From Bradyrhizobium sp. ISRA464 (lineage in GTDB: Bacteria; Pseudomonadota; Alphaproteobacteria; Rhizobiales; Xanthobacteraceae), in the NCBI RefSeq assembly GCF_029910095.1, contig NZ_CP094526.1:5580001-5644000 (forward strand): DNA of 64,000 bases, in the 5' to 3' direction. The notes under the pieces are model-generated. The model was not told the origin of the DNA. It was given only the letters and a program-made list of their open reading frames with translations, and did not search any database. This document shows positions 28,613-37,577 of the stretch, piece by piece. The position numbers were made by a program, and so were the translations under genes. Every line of letters starts with the position of its first letter. The stretch's first letter is position 1.

Positions 28613-28637
28613 GGACGCGACCTACTCCGTCACCAAT

Positions 28638-28761
28638 CCTCATGGTGAGGAGCGCGGAACGCGCGTCTCTGGACGATGCTGCGCATCGCCAGGCGAACCA
28701 TGAGGCCGCAGCGGTGGCCTGCATCCTTCGAGACGCCGCTTCGCGGCTCCTCAGGATGAGG
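28638..28761. repeat. Palindromic intergenic repeat, family G
   Basis: The ends are CCTCATGGTGAGGAGC and GCTCCTCAGGATGAGG. Inner hairpins are around GATGCTGCGCATCG and GCCGCAGCGGTGGCC. It lies between the convergent amidase and TetR genes. Confidence 0.7.
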
Positions 28762-28800
28762 AAATGAAGTCGCCACTTGTATGGTAACAAGGCAGGCGTC

Positions 28801-29433
28801 CTAGGCCTTCTCTTCCGCCGACTTCAGCGCGACGGTGAGCGCAAGCTTGGTCTGCTCGACGATCTCGTCCAGCAGCTCCTCGCGGCTGATCTGCGCGACC
28901 TCGCCGGTAAGCAGTCCCTGCTCGGCTAGCATGACGATGCCGTGCAGCCCGGCCCAGATCTTGAGCGCCTGGCGTTCGCGCAACAGGCCGACGGCCGGTG
29001 CCTCGAACGCCTCGATCAGGAGCGCGAGCGTTTCCATCGCCGCGGTGTGCAGCTCGCTTCCCTTCGGCGCACAGGCCATGGTTCGCGAGGCAAACATCAG
29101 CCGGTAGACGCCGTGGCGCTGCAGCCCGAAGGCGAGCGCCGCCTGCGCGAAGCGTGACAATTTGGACTGCTTGCCTGGTTTGTCGATCGCCTCGCGCATG
29201 ATCACGTTGAATTGCCGGAACGCCTCGGCGGTGACCGCCTGCAACAGCGCGTCGCGATCGGCGAAATGCCGATACGGCGCCGGCTGTGAGACGCCGAGTT
29301 GCTTGGCCAGCGCCTTGATGCTGATCGCCTCCGGCCCGCCAAGCTCGACCTCCTGCAGGGCAGCCTGGATCAGGGCTTCTCGCAGATCGCCATGGTGGTA
29401 GGTCTTGAACGGCTTACGAATGATTTGTCCCAT
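28801..29433 (-). CDS. TetR/AcrR family transcriptional regulator
   Basis: A 210-residue regulator. Residues 12-60 form the TetR DNA-binding domain: LREALIQAALQEVELGG, then the helix-turn-helix ISIKALAKQLGVSQPAPYRHF. The C-terminal part is a WHG-like ligand domain (VYRLMFASRTMA). The ATG at 29433 gives a normal family N-terminus, but no ribosome site is obvious and the frame stays open to 29490. The nearest candidate target is the amidase gene, which is convergent, so control of a distant operon is equally possible. Confidence 0.88.
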   Translation of the reverse strand: MGQIIRKPFKTYHHGDLREALIQAALQEVELGGPEAISIKALAKQLGVSQPAPYRHFADRDALLQAVTAEAFRQFNVIMREAIDKPGKQSKLSRFAQAALAFGLQRHGVYRLMFASRTMACAPKGSELHTAAMETLALLIEAFEAPAVGLLRERQALKIWAGLHGIVMLAEQGLLTGEVAQISREELLDEIVEQTKLALTVALKSAEEKA

Positions 29434-29730
29434 TGCGGTGATGATCGCTGGTCGGTCAGGCAACAGAGAACGTAACATTAGCGATATCAACCGCTTGCGT
29501 CACTTCCTCCAAACGGTGCATACGAAATCTGCAGGCCATTAACCGCGAAACCGCCAGGTCCGTCCATCAAAAACAGCTGCCCGAACGCCACGGAATACCA
29601 CCGGGCGATCTGCGTCCCGCGCAGTACGGACGAGACGTGTCAACGGGTGGCGGTCGAGAGGGCCGCGCTTGGGCGTCCAGCGCTCCGGCCCTGCCGCTCT
29701 TGAAGGCAGCCCAATCCGGTTTCCGCGTCC

Positions 29731-30402
29731 TCAGGACTCAATGGAAAGCCGACCTCCGGAAACAAGCTCGAAGCCCTCGCTTTGCGAGATGGCGAACGCC
29801 GCGAGAGCCGTTCGATTGCTGATCTCGAGTTTCTGGAAAATGTTGTGCAGATGAACCTTGATGGTGCCGTCGGCGATGTTCAATCGACGTCCGATTTCCT
29901 TGTTCGACAATCCCGCAGACACCAAATGCATGATCTGCCGCTGGCGCCCCGTCAGCGATGCCAGCCCCTTTTCCGCGATCGTGCTCATCTCACGGGGAGC
30001 AAGCGGACTGGATGACCGCGGCAGCAGTCGTTGGCCATCGGCAACCTGCCTCAGGGTCTGAACCAAGATGTCCGGCTCGGCTTCTTTCGGAATGACGGCG
30101 TAGGCTCCAGCCTCGACCAGCGCCACCCAGTCTTCCTCTTCGACCGATGCTGTAAAGAACACAATTCGCGTTGCGACGTTCGCGGCATTTGCCGCAGAAA
30201 GTATTTCTCGCCATGACATGTCGAGGATCGAGAAATCCAGAATAGCGATATCAGGCGCAAACCTGCGGATCGCGTCGAGACAGTTCGTACCGTCGATACA
30301 ACGCGCGACAATTTTGAAATCACGCTCCGCACTCAGCGCGCTACTGAGGCCTTGCAGGACGACAGGATACTGGTCCGCAATCACCACACTCGTACAACGC
30401 AT
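29731..30402 (-). CDS. LuxR/NarL-type response regulator
   Basis: A 223-residue two-domain regulator. The receiver domain (residues 4-120) has the acidic pair start IADQYPVVLQG, a phospho-acceptor Asp in IAILDFSILD, Thr in VFFTAS and Lys in VIPKEAE, so it looks competent for phosphorylation. The C-terminal GerE-type helix-turn-helix is LTGRQRQIMHLVSAGLSNKEIGRRLNIADGTIKVHL in outline. The ATG at 30402 has GAGG six bases upstream and is preferred to the one at 30432. No sensor kinase is adjacent. It diverges from a second LuxR regulator across an AT-rich gap at the left edge of the polysaccharide region, so a role in polysaccharide control is plausible. Confidence 0.9.
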   Translation of the reverse strand: MRCTSVVIADQYPVVLQGLSSALSAERDFKIVARCIDGTNCLDAIRRFAPDIAILDFSILDMSWREILSAANAANVATRIVFFTASVEEEDWVALVEAGAYAVIPKEAEPDILVQTLRQVADGQRLLPRSSSPLAPREMSTIAEKGLASLTGRQRQIMHLVSAGLSNKEIGRRLNIADGTIKVHLHNIFQKLEISNRTALAAFAISQSEGFELVSGGRLSIES

Positions 30403-30853
30403 CCGAACCTCGGTTCGCCCTCCTCGCGACATGCGTACTGTCTACCCCTTACCCATACAATTTCCCTTTTTAGCCTACCTCATTTGGAGAGATAATCTTT
30501 CATAAAATTGCACGCTGCATTGCAGCAACGCGAATTTCCGCGCTCTTCGCGGAGGTCAAGAGACCACAATGTTTGATGGTCACATATCAAACTTTCATCC
30601 GAAAGGTGCGCCATGTCCTCGCGCATCGTTGATCGTGCGGTCGATCGGCCTATACCCAAAGGCATATAGGGATATCGTGCATTCGAATCTAAACTTCATA
30701 AATGACGTCACAGTGAACGGAGGTTCCGCACGAATCGGAAACTGCATCCAACAGATATTGACGAAGCCTTCAAATTTTTTCCGCCACCGCATTAAGGCGT
30801 AAGAGTCGGATTTCAACCGCGCCCCCACTGTAATTTTGGCAGGGAGTTTCATC
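30403..30853. other. AT-rich intergenic region between divergent LuxR-type regulators
   Basis: About 450 bases without a supported gene, visibly richer in A and T than the flanks. It contains a six-base inverted repeat GCTGCA-T-TGCAGC (30514-30526) and the palindrome TGACGTCA near 30702. It must hold promoters for both regulators. The composition and the small palindromes fit a control region or a horizontally acquired boundary. Confidence 0.5.
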
Positions 30854-31741
30854 ATGAGGCGGCAACATTGCTTTTCAGTCGTACTTGTCGGCAAAAACGG
30901 ATTACGCAGGGAAGGCCTGGCTGGCATCCTCCGATCGGCGAATTTTCGCATCCTGACTTCAGTTTCAAGCGCCGATGATTTGCACGCACGCAAGGCTCCG
31001 TCTTGCGAGGTACTGTTTCTTGTCGTCCATTCGGGCGACGAATTTGACGCCACCGTCGAGCAGATCGAACTTTGCAGGAGCCATCGTCCGGACGGACGCA
31101 TCGCCGTCGTGGCCGATCGCTACCAGATGAACGAGCTGGTTTCGGCATTCCGCGCAGGCGCCACAGGCTACTTCGTCGACATCACGACCCGCGACGTGTT
31201 CATCAAGTCGATTGAGCTCGTGATGATGGGGGAAACGGTTTTCCCGGCGACGTTCCTGTCAGGGACCCTCGATCCCGCGGCGGATGGCCCGAACGGGGCA
31301 GGTTCGCGCGACAACAGCGACACCGCGATCATTGCATCGGACGACAGGACCTCTCCCCAGCTTTCGCCACGGGAGAAATCGATTCTGCGCTGCCTCATCG
31401 AAGGCGATTCCAACAAATGCATCGCGCGAAAGATCAATATCGCCGAGGCCACCGTGAAGGTCCACATCAAGGCGATCCTTCGCAAAGTCCGGGTCCACAA
31501 CCGGACGCAGGCGGCAATTTGGGGGATGAACAATGGGTCGCTGACACGACCGGCAAACGACAGCTCTCGGCCCTTGATCCCGGATTCAAGCAACCCCGAT
31601 TCCAACAAGGTCATCGGCGAAATCAGACAAGTTGAGGGGCCGACACTGGCATGCGCGGTCAATCACCAGGCAAACCACGTCGACGTGGCTCACATCGAGA
31701 GCCTAATCCCTCGAAGGACTCTCGGCACGACGCAAAAATAG
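30854..31741 (+). CDS. LuxR-type regulator with a degenerate receiver domain
   Basis: A 295-residue protein. Residues 1-125 resemble a receiver domain (SVVLVGKNGLRREGLAGIL at the start), but where the phospho-accepting Asp normally follows a hydrophobic strand the sequence reads LFLVVHSGDE. The aspartate pocket is therefore not evident. A GerE-type HTH follows (LSPREKSILRCLIEG and NKCIARKINIAEATVKVHI). The last 70 residues are unlike the family. The ATG at 30854 has GGGAG seven bases upstream. It may work as a phosphorylation-independent partner of the divergent regulator. Its 3' end is close to a truncated beta-helix gene, so this regulator may mark a recombination edge. Confidence 0.85.
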   Translation: MRRQHCFSVVLVGKNGLRREGLAGILRSANFRILTSVSSADDLHARKAPSCEVLFLVVHSGDEFDATVEQIELCRSHRPDGRIAVVADRYQMNELVSAFRAGATGYFVDITTRDVFIKSIELVMMGETVFPATFLSGTLDPAADGPNGAGSRDNSDTAIIASDDRTSPQLSPREKSILRCLIEGDSNKCIARKINIAEATVKVHIKAILRKVRVHNRTQAAIWGMNNGSLTRPANDSSRPLIPDSSNPDSNKVIGEIRQVEGPTLACAVNHQANHVDVAHIESLIPRRTLGTTQK

Positions 31742-31808
31742 GCACCCACGTCAAGGCTGCCGACAGGAGCAGTCGCCACCTCCCCGCTGTTGAAGAGGGT
31801 TGGGAGCC

Positions 31809-31977
31809 GTCTGGCGCTGTCCACGGCGGCCGGGATTGAGGTACCCGGCCCGACCTCAATTGCTTCCCGCGGACATGAGGCGTCAGCACAAGACATCAGA
31901 ATAGGTAAACTGAGCAGGCACCCAAGGGCCGGTCCCGCGAGGGACCGCAACCGTGTTCTGTGCCGGTCAAACGGCAA
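31809..31977 (-). pseudogene. Remnant 5' end of a beta-helix polysaccharide protein
   Basis: From the ATG at 31977 the frame reads a signal-like segment, then CPREAIEVGPGTSIPAAVD. The intact beta-helix protein at 60852-62333 has CPADAIPVLPGEPIQAAVD in the same place after its signal peptide. Homology stops after about 56 codons. It follows the intact ligase gene by 49 bases on the same strand, exactly as the intact beta-helix gene follows the ligase remnant on the right. The rest of the gene is missing, apparently lost at the junction with the LuxR-type regulator. Confidence 0.75.
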
Positions 31978-32026
31978 CCAATCACGTCATAACACATCGC
32001 GGCCTCTCGCTAATCGCGGAGCGCAT

Positions 32027-33385
32027 TCAGCTGGCCGTAACCCTGAACCCCCGCCAGACCGGCTCGTGATGTTGCGCGCGATAGACCATGACCGAGCCTA
32101 TTCCGAAGCCGATCAGGCACCAAAACCAGACTCCCTGCACGGGCGCCTCAAGCGTGACGTCGAATGTAGCATTGATGACAATCGCCATGACATAACAGGC
32201 GATGAAAAGGAGCAGAGCGGCCCAGTCGGTCTGCCCGCGGCGGCGAGCGATCCACATCGTGCGCATCATCATACCGAGCCAGGAGGTGAGGAAGGCCCCC
32301 CACAGCGCCAAGCCCGGCACGCCGGCCCGCGCCAGGATCGTCATGTGCACATTGTGCGGACTTCGGAGTGGACGTGTTAGTCGGTGGTTGTCCGAAATGC
32401 CAGCCGCCTCGGCCAGATTCAATCCGAACCCGCGTCCGGTCCAGAAATATGGACCGTAGACCGTATTGTTGACAATCGCGTTCCACCATTCCACGCGCCA
32501 TTCCTTCGTGCCCTCGGTCTGCTCTTGCCCCTCGCCGGCCATGCTCACAATGTTGTTGACAATCTGCCGCGTGCTGATCGGACGCTCTATTGAGGAGGCC
32601 GTCTCGCGATAGTGAGTGAAAATCGGCTCGAGGACGTAAGCCACAGCAAAGATCCCCAGCCCGGCCACAAGAACGATTGCCAGTTCGCGTATCTTCCCGA
32701 GCACGAGGGCCGCAAACGTGACGGGAACGGCAAAGGCAAGCATACCGCCGCGACTCTGGGCGCAAACCATCGCGAGCGCCGCGACCAGAAGAGCAATCCA
32801 CGGCGGCGTCGCCTTGCGAAATCCCACAACGGCGAACACCGCAGCTCCGGCCAAATGCGTCCCAAGCTCGCTAGGTGCAATGAGAATTAGGGGAACATCT
32901 GTTCCGGGCACATTCGGAATGTAGTTCTCCATGAAATGATTGAACGCGAAGATGAAAGGAATGGCCAGAACATAGATCTTCGAAAATCCGCCATAGCAAC
33001 GAACTATCGTATTGATGCGGTGCGGGTCCTCCAGCAGGAGCGCGATGATGATGAAGGCGAAGCCTCCGTACATGATCACGACGCTGTCGCGCAGCGCATC
33101 GAAGCCATACATGCCAACAAACGGCAGCGTGCGCAGCATCACCCAAGCCATCGCCGCAGCAAGGAAGAGGCTCGGCAGACTCGCAAGTGCAGCGATGAGG
33201 CAGCTGGTCCGCAAAAAGATGATAAATCCGGTGAGGAGGGCTATCTCTCCGATATAGAGGGGCGGAAATCCGAGGTATGCAAAGCCCTTTCCAATGAACG
33301 CGTATCCGAGCAGCACGCCCCAGAGCAGCAAGAGATAACGGTCGCCCAAGTTGACCGGTCGTAATGTGCTAGAAACGTAATCCAT
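32027..33385 (-). CDS. O-antigen ligase / polysaccharide polymerase-like membrane protein
   Basis: A 452-residue integral membrane protein with about eleven hydrophobic segments and one large periplasmic loop (about residues 260-345). Such topology fits the WaaL/Wzy superfamily, which joins lipid-linked repeat units or transfers them to an acceptor. The loop ends with SPHNVHMTILARAGVPGLALW, matching the conserved H-N-x(4-5)-A motif of the family. The ATG at 33385 (MDYVSST) is preferred to the upstream start. A second, internally deleted copy lies at 60602-60900. In a Wzx/Wzy-type system it would be the polymerase; ligase and polymerase cannot be separated by sequence alone. Confidence 0.85.
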   Translation of the reverse strand: MDYVSSTLRPVNLGDRYLLLLWGVLLGYAFIGKGFAYLGFPPLYIGEIALLTGFIIFLRTSCLIAALASLPSLFLAAAMAWVMLRTLPFVGMYGFDALRDSVVIMYGGFAFIIIALLLEDPHRINTIVRCYGGFSKIYVLAIPFIFAFNHFMENYIPNVPGTDVPLILIAPSELGTHLAGAAVFAVVGFRKATPPWIALLVAALAMVCAQSRGGMLAFAVPVTFAALVLGKIRELAIVLVAGLGIFAVAYVLEPIFTHYRETASSIERPISTRQIVNNIVSMAGEGQEQTEGTKEWRVEWWNAIVNNTVYGPYFWTGRGFGLNLAEAAGISDNHRLTRPLRSPHNVHMTILARAGVPGLALWGAFLTSWLGMMMRTMWIARRRGQTDWAALLLFIACYVMAIVINATFDVTLEAPVQGVWFWCLIGFGIGSVMVYRAQHHEPVWRGFRVTAS

Positions 33386-33639
33386 GCGTTTTCCAGACCA
33401 ACGGACACAAGAGCTGCCGCGCATGAGCGCGACGTGGCTGCCTCAGCTGCTTGTTCGGCGACGGCCGTCCGAACACTAGCGGCCCGGCGCGCGCGGTCCC
33501 GGTCAATTTGTGGCTAGGCTAGTTCTTCATGAGTACTCCCTTCTGGACGCATCATGACTACCCCCCGCTCATGCACTATTGCCCCCTATGAGCAGTTATC
33601 AATCGTTGTCCTGTCAATCATCATGCGAAGGCGCATTGA

Positions 33640-33790
33640 GGCGCGATCGGCCTCGCAGAGACCAAGCGCCAGGCGCCTCCTCTGGATGCAGCGAAACGGA
33701 CTTGAATGGCTGTTTCGGCGGTGCTCGGAACCGCGCCGCCTATGGCGTCGCTATGCCTACGCGGTCCCCGGCTTTCTTGGCGAGCCCCTG
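33640..33790 (+). pseudogene. Remnant 3' end of a WecG/TagA-type glycosyltransferase
   Basis: The translation [20 protein letters not shown] continues RRYAYAVPGF. The intact gene at 57130-57963 ends [20 protein letters not shown] then [10 protein letters not shown]. The bases are also alike, including an identical ACCAAGCGCCAGGC at 33661. The upstream TKRQAP segment is present but in another frame, because of one extra base just before WMQR. Everything N-terminal is missing. It lies directly upstream of the intact Wzx gene, matching the WecG-Wzx' order on the right. Confidence 0.88.
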
Positions 33791-33864
33791 CATCGTGCAA
33801 TCGGAAGCAGCGGAGGGAGATCGCTGCCTGAAGCCGGGGAAGCGCCACCTGGGAAGGAGGAAGG

Positions 33865-35280
33865 TTGAACTGGGATTTGAAAGACAGCCTGCGGATCACG
33901 GAACTGCGCACCCCCTGGGCAACTTGGCAAACGCACGCCTTGGCCCTGGCAGATCAGGCGGTGGTGAGCGGTACCAGCTTTCTCACAATGGTCGTGGTCG
34001 GCCGCTCGACCTCTGCGAGCGAGCTGGGGCTTTACTCGATCGCAAGTTCCCTGCTGGTCGCGTTGGTTACAATCCAGGATTCGCTGATCTCGCTCCCTTA
34101 CACGATCCAGCGGCATCGGCCGCTGGGAAAGCCGGCTGAACACTCGAACAGTTCGCTCAAACTAAGTTTTCTGCTGTCGGTACTTTGCATTGTCGTTCTG
34201 GCCCTGACCGCTCGGGGCCTGTCCTCATGGAACGCAAAGGCCAAGCTGGTGGCAATGATCTGGGCGCTGGCGGCGGTGGCACCATTCGCGTTGTTGCGAG
34301 CATTCTGCCGGCGGTTTGCTTTCGCGCACTTCCAGATGAACCAAGCGCTGATCCAGGACACTGCAGTGGCCGCGATCCAGCTTGGTGGACTCGGCGCGCT
34401 GGCATGGACTGGGCTGTTGTCCGCCACCACGGCGTTCGCCGCAATCGGCGCAGCGAGTGCTGGGATCGGTGTCGTTTGGTTGTACCGCGCGCGCGCCACT
34501 TTTGCGGTCCGCGGGGACAATCTGCCGGAAACGATGCGGCAAAGTTGGAATCTGGGAAAATGGCTCTTAGCCAATCAGCTGATCATGGCAGCGCAAACTA
34601 ATGCCACCTACTGGCTGTTGGCATCGGCCGCTGGCACGAGCGCGACAGGTGTCTACGCCGCGTGCATGAGCATCGCCTTATTGACAAACCCTCTGATCAT
34701 GGGGCTTAGCAACATCTTGGCTCCGAGAGCCGCCTTGGCCCTCAAGGAGGGAGGTGGCGCGAGGTTGCGGCGCGAGGTCATTCAGGAATCGCTGGTGCTT
34801 GGCCTAGTGATGGCCTTGTTCTGCATCGTGGCCCTGTTCGCCGGCGAGCAGGTTATGCATCTACTCTATCACGGCAAGGAGTACGAGGGGAACGGCCACA
34901 CCGTCACGGTCCTGGTCCTGGCGACGCTGGCGGGGGGTATGGGGATGCCTGCTTTCAACGCCCTGGCAAGCGTTGAGCGTGCGCGTGAGAGCTTCTGGAT
35001 CGGTGCATTCGGAGGCATTCTCGCCGTTGCTCTCGTCTGGTGTTTGGTGCCCGGGTGGGGCTCGTTGGGGGCCGCCTGTGGATTCCTGGTGGGCACCGCG
35101 ATCCGGGCGGCGGGAAGGTGGCTAGCGTTCTTGGCCCTCGTCCCGCGGCACGGCCCGGAAGCGGTTCGGAGAACACTTCCGGATGCAGGTCCGAGGACGA
35201 TCGGCTCGGATTCCATCTCTGCACCGCTGAAGCCGGTGCTCTCCCGTCCCATGGACGCAAGAATTCAAGACCGAACTTGA
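33865..35280 (+). CDS. Wzx-like polysaccharide flippase
   Basis: A 471-residue membrane protein with about twelve TM helices, of the MOP/PST superfamily that flips lipid-linked oligosaccharides. It starts near THALALADQAVVSGTSF, the family-like N-terminal helix, and contains a characteristic loop RAFCRRFAFAHFQMNQAL. The start is a TTG four bases after a strong AGGAGG; no better start precedes the first helix. The C-terminal 50 residues are hydrophilic. A truncated homologue of its first 80 residues lies at 56755-57003. Confidence 0.88.
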   Translation: MNWDLKDSLRITELRTPWATWQTHALALADQAVVSGTSFLTMVVVGRSTSASELGLYSIASSLLVALVTIQDSLISLPYTIQRHRPLGKPAEHSNSSLKLSFLLSVLCIVVLALTARGLSSWNAKAKLVAMIWALAAVAPFALLRAFCRRFAFAHFQMNQALIQDTAVAAIQLGGLGALAWTGLLSATTAFAAIGAASAGIGVVWLYRARATFAVRGDNLPETMRQSWNLGKWLLANQLIMAAQTNATYWLLASAAGTSATGVYAACMSIALLTNPLIMGLSNILAPRAALALKEGGGARLRREVIQESLVLGLVMALFCIVALFAGEQVMHLLYHGKEYEGNGHTVTVLVLATLAGGMGMPAFNALASVERARESFWIGAFGGILAVALVWCLVPGWGSLGAACGFLVGTAIRAAGRWLAFLALVPRHGPEAVRRTLPDAGPRTIGSDSISAPLKPVLSRPMDARIQDRT

Positions 35281-35338
35281 GAGATCCGGTCCGAACTAAC
35301 TGTTCTGCCAGCAAAGCAATGAGTGTCGCGCGGTGACT

Positions 35339-36118
35339 ATGAAGCAGACATACATCACGACCAGTTGGGACGACGGTCATCCATTGGATTTGCGCGTGGC
35401 GGAATTGCTCACGAAGTATCGCCTGCACGGCACGTTTTACATACCGAAGGCGGCAGAGAGCGGGACGATGACGGCGGCGCAGGTCCGGGAGCTGAGCTGC
35501 GCTTTCGAGATTGGCGCACATACCCTCCATCATGTTGTTCTCACCAGTACCACCGACCAGCAGGCTTGGCAGGAAATCATCGGTTCCAAGTCTTGGGTTG
35601 AAGAAAACACCGGTCTGCCGTGCCTCATGTTTTGTCCGCCGACAGGCAAGTATTCGAATTGTCACCTGGAAATGGTCCGAAAGGCCGGCTACCTCGGCTT
35701 GCGCACCGTCGAGATGGTTTCTCTCGACTTCCCACGACAGAAATCTGGACTCATGTTGCTGCCGACCACGATTCAGGCTTATCCGCACAGCCTCCTCGCC
35801 TTCGCGAGGAACAAGATCAAGCGGGCCGCCTTCGGCAACATGTGGCGGTTTGTTGCTCACGGCTGCACGACTGAGTGGCCGACCTTGGCGCGATCCTTGT
35901 TGCGTCAAGCCCTCACATCCGGCGGCGTGTTCCATCTCTGGGGCCATTCATGGGAGCTGCAGGAAACCGGCCAGTGGCAGCGTCTGGATGAAGTCCTGCG
36001 ATTCATGGGTGAGTTCGCGAGCCAAGCCCCCGCGCTTACAAACGGGCAAATCTGTCTGAAGGCTGCCTCCTCCCACGAAACAGCGCGAGCGGGAGAACTC
36101 ATCAGAAACGAACGATGA
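35339..36118 (+). CDS. Polysaccharide deacetylase (NodB homology domain)
   Basis: A 259-residue carbohydrate esterase 4-type protein that removes N- or O-acetyl groups from sugars. Motif 1 is SWDDGHP (Asp pair), motif 2 is GAHTLHHV (two zinc-binding histidines), motif 3 is CPPTGKYS, and a late LWGHSWE supplies the histidine of motif 5. There is no signal peptide, so it acts in the cytoplasm on lipid-linked or nucleotide-linked sugars. An upstream GTG two codons earlier is possible. It lies 58 bases after the flippase and before a glycosyltransferase on the same strand. Confidence 0.9.
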   Translation: MKQTYITTSWDDGHPLDLRVAELLTKYRLHGTFYIPKAAESGTMTAAQVRELSCAFEIGAHTLHHVVLTSTTDQQAWQEIIGSKSWVEENTGLPCLMFCPPTGKYSNCHLEMVRKAGYLGLRTVEMVSLDFPRQKSGLMLLPTTIQAYPHSLLAFARNKIKRAAFGNMWRFVAHGCTTEWPTLARSLLRQALTSGGVFHLWGHSWELQETGQWQRLDEVLRFMGEFASQAPALTNGQICLKAASSHETARAGELIRNER

Positions 36119-36196
36119 AAGCTGGCCCCAACGGGATCAATGTTCCCGCGGCCGAGACTTGCCCACGATACAGTCTTCGTCGGGATATCCTCTGTG

Positions 36197-37417
36197 ATGA
36201 AAATTCTGGTAGCCCACAATTTCTACAAGATGCCCGGTGGTGAAGATCAATGCGTGGCCACCGAGGTCGCCATGCTCAGAGCGCATGGGCACGAGGTGAC
36301 GCAATACTGCATGCGCAACGAATCGATCGATTCCATGAGTCGCCTTGACCTCGCCTCACGCACGATCTGGAGCCGGCCGGCGTTCCACGAGTTGCGACAG
36401 CTGTTCCGAGCGCATCGGCCGCAGATCGCCCACTTCCACAACACGCTGCCTCTGATCTCACCGGCCGGCTACTATGCGGCACGGGCGGAAAATGTGCGCG
36501 TCGTCCAGACCTTGCACAACTTTCGTCTTCTCTGCGCCAATGCGCTTTTGTTCCGTAACGGAGAAGTCTGCGAAGACTGTCTGGGAAAATCGATTCCCTG
36601 GCCGGGCATCGTCCACAAGTGCTACCGCAACAGCCGCGCGGCGAGTACTGCCATCACGACGATGCTCATGACACATCGAGTACTGGGCACCTGGCGGAAG
36701 GCGGTCCATGTATACGTCGCGCTCAGCGAATTCTCTCGACGCAAACTCGTCGAGGGGGGCCTCCCCGCGGACAGGATCGTGGTCAAACCCAACTTCGTCT
36801 ACCCGGATCCTGGCCCCGGTGCGGGGACGGGCGGGCATGCCGTGTTCGTTGGGCGATTATCAGCAGAGAAAGGGGTGGGCACGCTCCTCGAGGCTTGGCG
36901 GCATCTCGGTGGCAGTCTGCCCCTGAAGATCATAGGCGATGGTCCAATGTCCGCGATGGTCCAGGAGGCCGCGGCGAACGACGCCTCGATCGAATGGTTG
37001 GGAAATCTCCCGCTCGAGGCGGTTTTTAGGTTGATTGGAGAAGCGGCATTCTTGGTGCTGCCATCCCAATGCTACGAGAATTTTCCCCGCGTCATCACCG
37101 AGGCGTTTGCAAAAGGCACACCGGTGATTGTTCCCAAGCTGGGGTCAATGGCCGGGCTGGTCGACGATAACCGCACGGGGCTGCACTTCAAGCCGGGAGA
37201 CCACGTCGATCTCGCCGCGAAGGTGCATCGGCTCCTGGCGGAGCCGTCACAACTGCCGCCGATGCGGCAGGCCGCTCGCCAGGAATTCAACGACCAATTC
37301 ACCGCTGACGCCAACCATAAGATGCTCATGGAGATCTATGAGCGGGCCCTCTGTGGCCGCCCCAAAGTCGAGCGCGGGGCCTTGGCGCCGGGCATTGGGC
37401 CACTACCGCCTCACTGA
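36197..37417 (+). CDS. Glycosyltransferase family 4 protein with an IS-derived C-terminus
   Basis: A 406-residue GT-B glycosyltransferase. The N-terminus MKILVAHNFYKMPGGED is typical of the family. The donor half contains FVGRLSAEKGVGTLLEAW, IIGDGPMSAMV and the E-x7-E region YENFPRVITEAFAKGTPVIV. The frame is open to 36140 but the ATG at 36197 gives the natural start. The last ten or so residues (from about 37387) are read out of frame through the 3' end of an IS66 transposase, and the stop codon belongs to that IS sequence. The native C-terminus has therefore been replaced, though all catalytic parts remain. Confidence 0.9.
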   Translation: MKILVAHNFYKMPGGEDQCVATEVAMLRAHGHEVTQYCMRNESIDSMSRLDLASRTIWSRPAFHELRQLFRAHRPQIAHFHNTLPLISPAGYYAARAENVRVVQTLHNFRLLCANALLFRNGEVCEDCLGKSIPWPGIVHKCYRNSRAASTAITTMLMTHRVLGTWRKAVHVYVALSEFSRRKLVEGGLPADRIVVKPNFVYPDPGPGAGTGGHAVFVGRLSAEKGVGTLLEAWRHLGGSLPLKIIGDGPMSAMVQEAAANDASIEWLGNLPLEAVFRLIGEAAFLVLPSQCYENFPRVITEAFAKGTPVIVPKLGSMAGLVDDNRTGLHFKPGDHVDLAAKVHRLLAEPSQLPPMRQAARQEFNDQFTADANHKMLMEIYERALCGRPKVERGALAPGIGPLPPH

Positions 37418-37577
37418 TCGAGACCTGCAAACTCAACGATATCAATCCGCTCGAGTATCTCGCCGACGTCCTCATCAGGATCGTCAACGCCCACCCCAAC
37501 AGCGATATCGATCAACTGCTTCCGTGGGCCTACCCGCGTCAAGACCTGAAAGCCGTGGCCTGAAAAGCGACGCTTAC
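37387..37577 (+). mobile_element. IS66-family transposase 3' end with right terminal repeat
   Basis: In the frame ending TGA at 37561-37563 the translation reads GHWATTASLIETCKLNDIN, then LADVLIRIVNAHPNSDID and QLLPWAYP. This is the C-terminus of IS66 TnpC (family pattern SLIETCKLN..., HPNS.IDELLPWAY). Fourteen bases after the stop codon's first base region is CGCTTAC (37571-37577), which matches the usual IS66 terminal repeat end. Upstream parts are absent. The element is a one-ended relic and cannot move. Confidence 0.85.

Noticed and set aside
30514..30526. Hairpin GCTGCA-T-TGCAGC as a terminator
   Set aside because: The loop is a single base and no T-run follows, so a stable RNA hairpin is unlikely; at most a protein-binding site.
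33554..33868. A 104-codon plus-strand frame as an independent small gene
   Set aside because: Its recognisable part is the C-terminus of a WecG-type transferase with a frameshift, so it is a remnant.
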